Shown here in pieces: positions 36,225-45,103 of a DNA stretch of 64,000 nt. The translations under genes and the position numbers were made by a program. The notes below the pieces were generated by a model. The model did no database searches. It was not told the origin of the DNA and worked only from the letters and a program-made list of their open reading frames with translations. The stretch spans positions 83,139 to 147,138 of the forward strand of contig AGIQ01000009.1 in assembly GCA_000230935.2 (NCBI GenBank), given 5' to 3'. The stretch comes from Mycolicibacterium rhodesiae JS60 (GTDB lineage: Bacteria > Actinomycetota > Actinomycetes > Mycobacteriales > Mycobacteriaceae). Within the stretch, counting starts at the first letter, position 1. Every line of letters starts with the position of its first letter.

Positions 36225-37100
36225 TTACGACGCTAAGCCTGCATAACCCTCGATAGCTACGGGCATAGGAACTAATTCGGGGCGTTCGCGCACCACCTCA
36301 GTGGCGGTGTGACGGAGCCGGGCAATGACATCGTGGTGGCCGACGCCGACCTCTTCTGCGATGGCGCGCAGCGGCATCTGCGGGCGTACCTCGAACAGTC
36401 GCCACAGCGCCTGGCTCAGGGTGTTCTCGGAGTGGTTGGTCAACCGGCCCCGGCAGTGAATCTCGCGGGCCAGAGCCACCCACCGCTGGCCTCGGTCCTG
36501 AAGAGTTTGCTCCCTCACATCGTTTGGGCGTCGCGGCTGTGATGCGGCTACCTGCGGTCGAGAAGGATTGAACCGCCACAAGATTTGCACCGCGTGGGTA
36601 CTGCCCAAGATCCCCGCGGGCGGCACACACGCCACGGCGAACGCCAGGGCGGTCGGCAGCGGCGCTGTCGCCGGCAGGATCGCGTGCAAGGCGTTGCCGC
36701 CGATGCTCACCAGCGCTCCGACGCCCAGCATCGCCCAAAAGAACTGCCTGTTCTTGCGCTGATCCGGGTACGCGGCTGTGGCCAGGATGCCCATCGTCGC
36801 CAAAACGATTGCGCCATCGACGATTCCGGGCCACAGATACGGAAGCCAGCCCGCCCAGCTGCCGGTACGGCGCGCGAGATCGCTCAGCGCGGCAAACGAC
36901 AGAATGAAGCTGGAGACCGCGATCGCCGCGGTGATGGCCACTGCGACTGCCCTGCTCGCCCGGACGAGCGGAGGAACCTCGCCGTGAGCGCTGTGATCGG
37001 CCTCCGGCGGTTCAAGCCACGCCATTTCGTCGCCCAGCACGGGGTTGAGGCCAGGGTGTTCCCCGTCGATGAACGTCGCCAGGTTGTCCACTGCAGTCAT
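36225..37100 (-). CDS. DUF2637 membrane protein with C-terminal HTH
   Basis: The 291-residue protein has four hydrophobic helices (about residues 47-70, 83-108, 120-140, 148-168) matching DUF2637, a family common on actinomycete conjugative plasmids (Spd-like). Its C-terminal 100 residues look like a winged or HTH DNA-binding domain (ALWRLFEVRPQMPLRAIAEE, then VGHHDVIARLRH). The ATG overlaps the stop of the small upstream ORF (ATGA). It probably helps plasmid transfer or its control. Confidence 0.78.
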   Translation of the reverse strand: MTAVDNLATFIDGEHPGLNPVLGDEMAWLEPPEADHSAHGEVPPLVRASRAVAVAITAAIAVSSFILSFAALSDLARRTGSWAGWLPYLWPGIVDGAIVLATMGILATAAYPDQRKNRQFFWAMLGVGALVSIGGNALHAILPATAPLPTALAFAVACVPPAGILGSTHAVQILWRFNPSRPQVAASQPRRPNDVREQTLQDRGQRWVALAREIHCRGRLTNHSENTLSQALWRLFEVRPQMPLRAIAEEVGVGHHDVIARLRHTATEVVRERPELVPMPVAIEGYAGLAS

Positions 37101-37300
37101 GCATCGCCGCTTTCAGGAAGGTGCGCCCAGTAACGGAAGTCGTATCGGATGAGTGAGCCGAGGCCGCCGATGTCGCTAGTGGCGTCGCCGGACGGGGTGT
37201 GACTGATGTCCATCCAACATCGCCGGGCGGCGCAATAGCGACGCGCCAAGAATTCTGGTGGCTGCTTTGTCGGCCGGCGCGCGTTGTGTTCGGCTGCCAA
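37097..37300 (-). CDS. Small hypothetical protein coupled to DUF2637 gene
   Basis: The 67-residue frame starts at TTG 37300 and ends in a 4-base ATGA overlap with the DUF2637 gene, which supports translation. The product is basic at the N-terminus with two cysteines (YCAARRC). No family is recognised and the start is uncertain. Confidence 0.45.
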   Translation of the reverse strand: MAAEHNARRPTKQPPEFLARRYCAARRCWMDISHTPSGDATSDIGGLGSLIRYDFRYWAHLPESGDA

Positions 37301-37405
37301 GGTTGAGTTCTAGGGGCGGCGCGTCACCACGGCAGACCGTGACATCCTGTTAGCGCTGCAGCTGGAGGCACTGTTGCCAAATATCTGGGTGTGACCAGGC
37401 GTGTC

Positions 37406-37589
37406 TGGTCGGTTAAACCGACCACTCCATGACAAACTCGGCTGCAACACGAGAACCAGGAGGCACATCTACCCCGTTGCGACATACCCTGCGTGGCGAC
37501 GTCAGGCAGGAGCGCGTGGTCCCTGAAAGACGAAATCCCCGCCTTAGCGGGGATTTCGCAGATCCGAACCGAAGCGCCAACTTCGGTTC
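37406..37589. repeat. Three perfect inverted repeats upstream of rep
   Basis: TGGTCGGTT/AACCGACCA (37406-37424), CGAAATCCCCGC/GCGGGGATTTCG with a CTTA loop (37531-37558), and GAACCGAAG/CTTCGGTTC (37566-37589). They fill the 480-base gene-free stretch before rep and are candidates for origin, Rep binding or copy-control RNA. The second has terminator shape without a T-run. Confidence 0.6.
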
Positions 37590-37780
37590 ACAAGCGACCA
37601 CTACAACCGAATTCTCCGAGACCGATTTTGGGGCCAGCAACTCGCCCGTATAGGCAAAGTAGCTGGCTCCAGGATAAGGGACACCCTTGTGAGCCGCAAT
37701 AGCGCAGTGCAACCTGCGCCCGTAGAAGGCTGCCGTCACCCCAAAAGTACTGCCCGCCAGGCTACTCGGGCGGGGCGACT

Positions 37781-39733
37781 ATGACAGCGGCAGCCCACGA
37801 CGAGGCGCCCAAACCGTCGACCGCGCCGTCACCTGAACTGGTGTGGAAACGCCTCGCACCTCTGGTCGCCGCCCCCGGACGATCACGGATGAGGCTGTGC
37901 AGCAGCGTAACTGGGAAGTTCAGCGACACCTCCAAGCGCACCGACCGGCTCCCGACACGCCCGGCCGCGGTGTACCTCTACAGCCACCGCCGCACCCAGA
38001 TGCTCTGGCTCGACTTCGACGCAAAGCGCCATGGACGCGCTGCCGTGGATGCTGACATGGCCGCCGCAACCTCATGGTTGACCCAATGTGGTGGCGAGGT
38101 CATCGCAGACCGTTCCACCAGTGGCGGCGGGCACCTGCTGTGTCCGCTCGCCATTGGGACCTCAGCGTCACATGACGAAATTGTGCCTCTGGTCCGCCTG
38201 CTAGCCGCCCGGTTGCCCACCCTCGACATCACGCCCAACACGAACCCCGAGACCGGGTGCATGACCCCACCAGGAAGTCCCTGCCGCGAAGGTGGCTACC
38301 GGCGGCTCGTCGGCACCCTCGATGACGCCGTCGCAATCATGACCACGCGGTCAGAGCCAGACCTGCTCCCCCGACTCTGCATGCTGCTCGGCGTTTTCAA
38401 GGCCCGCGTTCAGGCTCCGCGCACGGCCTCCCCTAACCAAGCCGGCGACCGCAGCCCCTATCTCTATGGCAGCGGTGATACCCAGACCATCGCGGCCCCC
38501 TACCTCCGAGGCGACCCACTGCCGCCCGACGTCGATGCCTACGCCACCCATGCAGCCATCGCCGCCACACGGCCGACCTGGCAGTCCAATCACGAAGCCC
38601 GTATGTCGGTCGTCACACAGGCCATAGCCCGCGGCCACAGCCTGGCCAGCTTGCGGGCCATGATCGCCCCCGGAGGGCCGTGGGAACAGGGACTTGGAAC
38701 TGCCTACCGGCGGTATCAGCATCGGTCCGAGGACGCCCTGGCCCGAGACGTCAACAAAGCCACCAGTTGGCTCATCGACAATGTCCTAAAATCCTCTCCC
38801 CCGCGGCACAAGAGTAAGTACTCACCGGGGGGGCACAAGGGGTACCGGGGGCCCGAGCCTTTGCGGGCGTGGCTAGCAAACGCCCTCGCCTGGGCGGATG
38901 GAGAATTCGCTGGACGGCGGTACCGCTGGACCGTGCACTGCGTGCTGCAAGCGGTAGCGTTCTATGCCCTGGTGGCTGGTGAGCAGCGTTCAGGTACGTG
39001 GTTGATCGGCGTCGGGGGGCGGACGTTATCGCTGTCTGCGGGGCTGCTGAGCGAGGACTGCATTTGGCGGGTGCTGGCGGACTTGAGGGAACGACCGGGA
39101 TCGCCGCTCATTCTGGTCCGACAACACGTCGGAACCGAACCGGACGTTTACGCGCTGACCAGTCAGAACCTAGTCTCTAGGACACAGAATAGAGCTGAAC
39201 GGGTCAGAGTTGAACCGGTGCACGATGCCTGGATCGTGTTAGGCCACCATCTTCGCCGGATCTACGAACTGGTCGTTTACCACGGTCTGACCGCGCGAGC
39301 GGACTTGTACGCCGCGGCGGCACTTCCCCGCGCCACCGCCGACAGCATGATCGCTGAGCTCCAGATCGCGGGCCTGATCACGACGCCAGGCAGAGGGATC
39401 GTGGGGCCCGGAAGTGCGTCACTTGATGAGATCGCGGTCCGGCACCAACTACACCAGACACGTGACGAACGGCTCGCAAAGCACCGGGAGGAAAGGGCTG
39501 CCTGGCGGAGCTGGCTCGACGAGCGCGAGCGCCAGCACGCCGTGGGTCAGCACGCGGAACCCTTGGGCATGACGTCGGAAACGCCGAACGTGGCGGTGGA
39601 CGACGTTGAGCATTCGGCCTGGCTGGAAGCGGTGATGGCCACTGGCCCACCAGATCACGAGGCTGGAAGCGATGAGCTTGGCGCGATCGAGCTCATCGCC
39701 GAACTGCTCGGCGGGCGAATCCTGGCCGCGTAG
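37781..39733 (+). CDS. rep: Plasmid replication protein with AEP primase-like domain
   Basis: The 650-residue protein has the primase-polymerase metal motif LWLDFDAK (Asp78, Asp80) and the nucleotide-binding STSGGGH (residues 112-118), both typical of archaeo-eukaryotic primases in actinobacterial plasmid Reps. A central region may be a helical primase-associated domain, and the C-terminus from about 480 looks like a winged helix. GGGCGGGG stands before the ATG. It lies next to RHH-like and partition genes, marking the plasmid core. No helicase motif was recognised. Confidence 0.8.
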   Translation: MTAAAHDEAPKPSTAPSPELVWKRLAPLVAAPGRSRMRLCSSVTGKFSDTSKRTDRLPTRPAAVYLYSHRRTQMLWLDFDAKRHGRAAVDADMAAATSWLTQCGGEVIADRSTSGGGHLLCPLAIGTSASHDEIVPLVRLLAARLPTLDITPNTNPETGCMTPPGSPCREGGYRRLVGTLDDAVAIMTTRSEPDLLPRLCMLLGVFKARVQAPRTASPNQAGDRSPYLYGSGDTQTIAAPYLRGDPLPPDVDAYATHAAIAATRPTWQSNHEARMSVVTQAIARGHSLASLRAMIAPGGPWEQGLGTAYRRYQHRSEDALARDVNKATSWLIDNVLKSSPPRHKSKYSPGGHKGYRGPEPLRAWLANALAWADGEFAGRRYRWTVHCVLQAVAFYALVAGEQRSGTWLIGVGGRTLSLSAGLLSEDCIWRVLADLRERPGSPLILVRQHVGTEPDVYALTSQNLVSRTQNRAERVRVEPVHDAWIVLGHHLRRIYELVVYHGLTARADLYAAAALPRATADSMIAELQIAGLITTPGRGIVGPGSASLDEIAVRHQLHQTRDERLAKHREERAAWRSWLDERERQHAVGQHAEPLGMTSETPNVAVDDVEHSAWLEAVMATGPPDHEAGSDELGAIELIAELLGGRILAA

Positions 39734-39742
39734 CCGTGAGGC

Positions 39743-40006
39743 TTAGGATGCTCGCGCTTGCGGCACCAAGTCGTGCCGATCGGCTTCCTGGCAATAGGCG
39801 TGTGCCTGGGCGATGAGCTCGTTGATCGCTGGCGCGATCAGCTCGGCGATCGACGTGCCGGTTTCGTCTGCGAACTGCCTCAAAGCCTTATGGTCAGCCT
39901 CGCTGACCCGACGTGCCACCATCTTTTCCTTTGCACGGACCTCCCGACTGCGCCAGTCGGGGCGGCGCCTGCGCGCAGGGGTGACCTGTGCCGTGTTTTC
40001 CGCCAT
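39743..40006 (-). CDS. Small RHH-like DNA-binding protein
   Basis: The 87-residue protein has a basic N-terminus and a ribbon-helix-helix-like section (KMVARRVSEADHKALRQFAD, then TGTSIAELIAPAINELI). GAGGGAG precedes ATG 40006; a longer frame upstream has no such site. It is convergent with rep (9 bases apart) and divergent from the coiled-coil gene at 40259. It may control copy number or repress its neighbours. Confidence 0.65.
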   Translation of the reverse strand: MAENTAQVTPARRRRPDWRSREVRAKEKMVARRVSEADHKALRQFADETGTSIAELIAPAINELIAQAHAYCQEADRHDLVPQARAS

Positions 40007-40258
40007 ACGTCTGCTCCCTCGCCTGCCATCGTGTCGCCGCTGATCCGCACTGAAAGGCGTCTCCATATGTCGGATAAACCGACATTGACACTGTAGCGGC
40101 AGCCGGATCTGCAAGCAGGGAGCCAGGGCGGCGTGTCGGGCGCCGATCTGGTGCTGGATAATCCAGCAAAATCGCATTTCAGAGACTTATCACCTGTCGG
40201 TGGTAGCGGTATAGTGAAGGCCCGCAAGACGCATCGGGCCAGGTGAAGGGGGAGCTGC

Positions 40259-40840
40259 GTGAGCTCGTCACCTCCACCTCAGCCGGGACGGCCGACCGTC
40301 TCATTGGCGCAAGCGGCGAAACTGCTCGGAAAAGACTGGCGGACCGTTAAACGGCTGGTCGAAAACGGCGACCTCGATGGCGGCGCAACGCTCGAGGGCA
40401 AACGGCCGACGTACTACGTCTACGCCGATCAACTGCTATCCGCCGCTGCTCTGCCGGCGTCTCAGGATGCGAGCAGTCTGCTGGACACCATCGCAGGGCT
40501 CCACCAAGAGCTCGAGCAGTCCCGTGCCGCAGAAGCGCACGCCCGCGAGAGTGAAGCACGGGCACGGGCCGCCGCCGCCGCGACAGAAGAAACCAACCGC
40601 CTTCTGCAGGCAAACCAGGCAATCCTGCTCGGCGCCGTACAGGAGTTCCAGCACGCGAGCGACGCCGCGGCCGCTCTCGTCGATGACTACCGTGCGCTGA
40701 CCGACCGACACTGGTCGATGGCCGGGCAATATCGAGACGCGGCGACGGGTTTCGCGAAAGCTGCCGATAACTACCAAGACATCCTGGGGCGACTTCTCAC
40801 TCCCGACGACGCCAGCTCCCTGACCCAGCCCAACGATTAG
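40259..40840 (+). CDS. HTH plus coiled-coil plasmid protein
   Basis: The 193-residue protein has an N-terminal MerR/excisionase-like helix-turn-helix (SLAQAAKLLGKDWRTVKRLV) near residues 15-34, then an Ala/Glu/Arg-rich coiled coil (about 75-125) and a helical tail. The layout recalls KfrA-type plasmid stability proteins. GTG 40259 is preceded by GAAGGGGGA. It lies before the inverted-repeat tract and parA. Confidence 0.65.
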   Translation: MSSSPPPQPGRPTVSLAQAAKLLGKDWRTVKRLVENGDLDGGATLEGKRPTYYVYADQLLSAAALPASQDASSLLDTIAGLHQELEQSRAAEAHARESEARARAAAAATEETNRLLQANQAILLGAVQEFQHASDAAAALVDDYRALTDRHWSMAGQYRDAATGFAKAADNYQDILGRLLTPDDASSLTQPND

Positions 40841-42299
40841 GTTGGGGGCCCGCCGGCTCCCCCAGGTTTGGCGGTCAGGGGCCGATCTCGCCGCCCGGAC
40901 GCCGCCCAAGTCGGCGGTAGACGATGAGCGTGACGTGCAAAAACCGCCCAGCTGGCCCGTGGGGGCGCGAAACCGCGGAGATGCGTGTGGGCCACGCGGC
41001 GAAGGCGTCGGATCAGCCCAGGAGCACGGTGGGCGCCTCTGAGTCGATGCGCGCCAGAGGCGCATCGACCGTTCTTGCCAAAAGTCCAGGTCGCACTATC
41101 CGTGAGACGTGCTGGGCGTCCCGGCGCGGAAGCCAGATACACCGCCCAATACTGAGGTCGGTTGTCGATCTGCATTAAGGCAGAGCCACATGCTCATGTA
41201 CGAGTCGGAGCCACCATGTTGCCCGCCAGTGTGCAACAGGTGGCACCTGCTGTTCACCACGACGGTGATGTATTCACTCGCTAACACGCTGTGGGCAGAG
41301 CTATGGATTGCGTCCTGCGATGGATCACCTTGCGAATAATGGTCCACGCTCGTGGACGGGTTTGGCCCGCTGCGCGTCGCATCGCGGTGTCTGAGGTTCT
41401 GTGACGTACTCGTGCAAGGCCAGCACTCGCAGCGGGCACCTCAATTGGCTGGCACCCTCGCCCATCTGCACGATGTAGCGCCGCCAGTACCGTCTGTCGG
41501 CATGCGACAGACTGTGTGGATCAGAAAGCATGGTATTCATCGGAGGATAGTGCATTGACTTCCACGTACGCTCACCCCGTGGCACACGCGGCACGCACGG
41601 TAGTGGTTAGAGCCGGTATCACAGTGGCTATCTCCATCGCTTCGGCCACTGTGCACCGCAGCCGGAATCACGCGTGCTACTTGGCGGTATGCGATGCATC
41701 GCGTCGGGCCGACACTCAGGTGGCTTACGTGGCGCGTGCGCAGGCTCCTTATCTGGCTATATGCGTGGCGGTATGTATGGGCTCTTGGCGGGTACTGAAT
41801 CGGGCGGCATGTCAGGCAGTGACTCTGGCGCTCTGCCGTGCGTGATAGCGGGTTGTTGATCACACCTGAACAGCAGTGATCATGCAGGTCTTGGACCATG
41901 TTGCAGGCCACGGTGACTTCGAGGGCGCGCCATACATCCCGTGTCGACGGTGGCTCGGAATGGGTGACGGCGGGGCTTATCGCGTGGGGCATTGGGGCGG
42001 AACACGTGCAGTTGGCAGTGCTCGGGTGGCGGTCGCAACCGCCACGTAGACAACCATGACGCTCGTTGTGGATGGCGGAGTGTGGACCACCGCTGTGGGC
42101 AGCGTTACGGCTGCTCCGGGCGTCCATGTGGTGTATCACGGTTTGGTCACTAGTGCGTGGACGGCGTGGCGTCGACCTGCGTGTCGTACCTGGGTCGCTA
42201 GACTCTGGTGACCATGAACCGCAATATGCCCGCAGCCCTCGCGCCGGACGGTGCGTTGCGTGGGCTGCCATCCGTAATTGAACAGGCCAGAGGGCTTTC
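40841..42299. other. Gene-free tract with many inverted repeats before parA
   Basis: No convincing gene is seen in 1,459 bases. Perfect inverted repeats occur at 41043-41069 (arms GTCGATGCGC), 41342-41357 (GTCCACG), 41492-41512 (GTCTGTCG) and 41857-41882 (TGATCAC), with a near palindrome AACAGGTGGCACCTGCTGTT at 41234-41253. Open frames here on both strands lack family patterns. It is a candidate centromere (parS), replication origin or transfer origin. Confidence 0.5.
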
Positions 42300-43271
42300 A
42301 TGACCGAAAGCGTAACCGCCTGGGCCGCGCCGGTGCCGACGATCGATTGGGCGCGTCTAGGTCACGTATATGCGGTCGCCAACGGTAAGGGCGGCGTTGG
42401 AAAGACCACAACGACGGCGAATATCGGGGCCCTGGTGGCCTCCGATGGGGCCCCGACTCTGATCATTGACCTCAACGGGCAAGGGAACATCGCCCATCTT
42501 TTAGGGTTCGCCAACAGCGAGCTTGACGACCATGGGCGCGGCCTTTTCGGCGCCATCACCGGCGGCGCGCCGCTCAGACCTGTCCGGGGAGTGCGAGACA
42601 ACCTTGACGTCATTCCGGGTGGGCCGTTCGTACGGCGCATTAGTGCCGCTGTGGCCGGCGACCTGATGTCCCAGGAGTCAGCGCCGTCCGTTCTCCTGTC
42701 ACTCGCGGACAGCCTCCAGCGAATTGCACACAACTACCAACTCATCATCATCGACACCCCGCCGGAAAATCCGCTGCTGCTGGAGCTGGCGCTGTGCGCG
42801 GCCCGATTCATCGTGGTGCCGATGAAGACGGAGCTTATGTCGCAATTCGGCCTCCGTGAATTGGCCGGCGAGATCCGCAAAATGCGGGAATTCAACGAGT
42901 ACCTCATGTTGCTCGGAGTGTTCGCATTCGCGTCGGGCACATCCGCGACGAAGGTCAGGAAGGAGATGACCGATCAGATCGCGCGAGACCTTGGTGCAGA
43001 CAACGACGTGATGATGTCAGCGTTCATCCGTCACTCCGAAGCGGTCGCCAACGATATGACCAAGTATGGTCGCGTCGCCCACGAACTGGAACAAGAGATC
43101 GCCAACAACCCCAAGTATTGGGAGTTGCGTAGCGGCACCGCCAAGAGCACTGCTGTTGTCAGCAGTACGTCCAAACCTGTAGCCCGCGATTTCGCCAAAC
43201 TCGCGAAAGAAATCCTCACCCGGGCCAGCGCACGACGCGCCGAAATGATCGAGCAAGGAGTATGGCCGTGA
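42300..43271 (+). CDS. parA: ParA-family partition ATPase
   Basis: The 323-residue protein has a deviant Walker A (KGGVGKTTTT near residues 31-40), Walker A' in LIIDLNGQGN and Walker B LIIIDTPPE, typical of ParA/Soj. It lacks a large N-terminal DNA-binding domain, so it is the small (type Ib-like) form that depends on a separate centromere-binding partner. It is followed by such a partner overlapping by 4 bases. It segregates the plasmid. Confidence 0.87.
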   Translation: MTESVTAWAAPVPTIDWARLGHVYAVANGKGGVGKTTTTANIGALVASDGAPTLIIDLNGQGNIAHLLGFANSELDDHGRGLFGAITGGAPLRPVRGVRDNLDVIPGGPFVRRISAAVAGDLMSQESAPSVLLSLADSLQRIAHNYQLIIIDTPPENPLLLELALCAARFIVVPMKTELMSQFGLRELAGEIRKMREFNEYLMLLGVFAFASGTSATKVRKEMTDQIARDLGADNDVMMSAFIRHSEAVANDMTKYGRVAHELEQEIANNPKYWELRSGTAKSTAVVSSTSKPVARDFAKLAKEILTRASARRAEMIEQGVWP

Positions 43272-43861
43272 GCGGCAAACTGAAGCACCAGGACATCCCC
43301 GCCGAAGATCTGTCGGACCTCGGCAGCCCGGCTCCCCGTGGCTCCGGACTCAGTGGCCTCCTCACAACCACTCCTGCTCCGGCCCCGGATCAGCCCCTAG
43401 CGGAGACCCGAGTCGGTGATCCGGCAGAGGCCCCCCGGCCGCCGGTCTCCCCACGGTCGGTTCGATCGCCGCGCCAGTCGAGCACCCGGTCTCGCACGCG
43501 GCCGACGACCGCGGTCTACGTCAGCCAGGGCGTCAAACAACGCTTCGAGGACTATCGGCACAAAGCGAAGAAGACCAACCTGCAGGTCGTCCTCGAAGCG
43601 ATCACCGCGAAGCATGCAGACCTGACCGACATCATCAAGAGATCGGAGGTCAGCACCGCACCTGTCGGCGGTTCACTGTTTCCCGCCGACCCCTCGGCGG
43701 TGCGGTACCTAGGCGGGGGCAGCGTCCAGATCGGATTCAGCCCGACTCCCGAGCAGGAAAATGTTCTCGATAGCCTCGGGCGCGAGCTCGGATTCACCAC
43801 ACGCAGTACCTGGATTGCACCGGTCCTCAACGCCTTCCTTCCTGGAAAGAAAGACACCTAA
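43268..43861 (+). CDS. Probable ParB-like partner, RHH type
   Basis: The roughly 197-residue protein has a disordered Pro-rich first 80 residues and then AVYVSQGVKQRFEDYRHKAK, resembling a ribbon-helix-helix strand and helix. GTG 43268 is chosen since AGGAG lies 7 bases upstream, while ATG 43262 is too close to it; the GTGA overlap couples it to parA. Position and fold suggest the centromere-binding partner of ParA. Confidence 0.7.
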   Translation: MSGKLKHQDIPAEDLSDLGSPAPRGSGLSGLLTTTPAPAPDQPLAETRVGDPAEAPRPPVSPRSVRSPRQSSTRSRTRPTTAVYVSQGVKQRFEDYRHKAKKTNLQVVLEAITAKHADLTDIIKRSEVSTAPVGGSLFPADPSAVRYLGGGSVQIGFSPTPEQENVLDSLGRELGFTTRSTWIAPVLNAFLPGKKDT

Positions 43862-44001
43862 GGGCCACCGCCCATTCTCAGAGCGATTCAGCCCCTACGG
43901 CCCTGGCCAAACGTCGCGGGGGCCTCGGCTAGGTCCGGGTTGCCGTCGCGGGCGGTACCAGGAGCAGGGAGTGTTGGCGACTCGCTGACTACACTCAGCA
44001 C

Positions 44002-44316
44002 GTGGTGGCCTTGAGATGCACGAGAACAGGTTGGGTCGAGCCTGGGCCTCCGCTGGCCTGCCCACAAGGCCATACCCTTCGCGGTCCGTACCGAGTCTTG
44101 GTGGGTACCCAGCAGTGCGCCACGTGCTCAGCCCAAGGCCTCGGAGCGCATAGGTCCTTCACCTGCCGGACTTGTTCGGCAACGGTGTACGAGCCGCCGC
44201 CGGGACCAAACTGCACATTTGTTGCCCTCGACGGCAGAGCTGCCCCCGCGGCCCGGCAACAACCCGGCGGGGGAGTGGGTGGGTCTGCTCAGAACCCCAC
44301 GCAGGCCAGCACGTAG
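44002..44316 (+). CDS. Small cysteine-rich (zinc-ribbon-like) protein
   Basis: The 104-residue product has cysteines in LACPQGH, QCATCSAQG and FTCRTCSATV, suggesting one or two zinc knuckles, and a Gly/Ala-rich tail. It ends 40 bases from a convergent lipoprotein gene. Start GTG is uncertain. No family recognised. Confidence 0.5.
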   Translation: MVALRCTRTGWVEPGPPLACPQGHTLRGPYRVLVGTQQCATCSAQGLGAHRSFTCRTCSATVYEPPPGPNCTFVALDGRAAPAARQQPGGGVGGSAQNPTQAST

Positions 44317-44356
44317 ACGCTCGACACTTCCCCGACGGCAGCGACACCGCGGTGGC

Positions 44357-45103
44357 TCAGTCCGCGATCTTGGCCAAGATGGCGTTGGCGATCTGTCCCG
44401 GGCGGTCAGCGATGTCGTACGAGCACATCAGCCCGTCGACCACTGCGTTGGACTTGGCCGCCATGAAGCGCGCACACGCCCATCTTTTGCTGTCGTCAGG
44501 TCGACGCACCATGGTGGTCACTGCGCCAGTCTGAACCACATCGCCAATCGTCCAGTTCGGGGGCGTCAATCCGTCGCTGCGGGTCTCAGTCACCTGCCGA
44601 CCAGTGCAGGCTCTCCACTGGTCGGCGATGCGTTGAGTGGCGGTAGTGGCGGCGACAGGATCGGGGAAGAGCACAATCATCTGCGCGACAGCGTGAGCCC
44701 CTTTGGGGCCGGGGTCCTTATAGGTCTGTCCGTAGGCGTCGGTGGCGTGCAGGCCCGCATAGGTGTCAGTCTGTCCCCAGAGCATGGTGCTGAGGCATTC
44801 CGGCGGAGTGTAGTGGTCGCCTGCCTCGAGCTCGCTGAGCTTTGTGTCAACGGCGCCGGTCTCCAGAGCGGGTGAGCCGATCAGAGTTTGCATGGTCGGC
44901 AAATCGATGAGCAGCTGCGGCAACGCTGCGGCCGTGACCAGGGGAGTGGGGGTGCGGGTTGGTTCGGCTGGTTTGGAGACAGGTTCCTTGAGGTTCGCGG
45001 TTCCGGGAACTGTTGTCGCGCAGCCGGTCACAGTGAGCGCGGCCAAGCAGACAACGGCGGCGGCCGCGGGTGCGATGGGACGCCGGGGTGGGGATGTGGT
45101 CAT
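44357..45103 (-). CDS. PknH_C-domain lipoprotein
   Basis: The 248-residue protein has a signal peptide with lipobox LTVTGC (Cys28) and a mature domain of the PknH extracellular sensor type (residues about 60-248), including conserved cysteines (PPECLS, WRACTG, WACARF, GLMCSYD) that form two disulfides in PknH. It would bind a ligand at the outer face of the membrane. It overlaps the metalloprotease gene by ATGA, so both are made together. A related secreted protein lies at 46704. Confidence 0.78.
   Translation of the reverse strand: MTTSPPRRPIAPAAAAVVCLAALTVTGCATTVPGTANLKEPVSKPAEPTRTPTPLVTAAALPQLLIDLPTMQTLIGSPALETGAVDTKLSELEAGDHYTPPECLSTMLWGQTDTYAGLHATDAYGQTYKDPGPKGAHAVAQMIVLFPDPVAATTATQRIADQWRACTGRQVTETRSDGLTPPNWTIGDVVQTGAVTTMVRRPDDSKRWACARFMAAKSNAVVDGLMCSYDIADRPGQIANAILAKIAD

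Noticed and set aside
41516..42301. Open frames on both strands in the tract before parA
   Set aside because: No family pattern, unusual composition and mutual overlap; the inverted repeats explain the region better.
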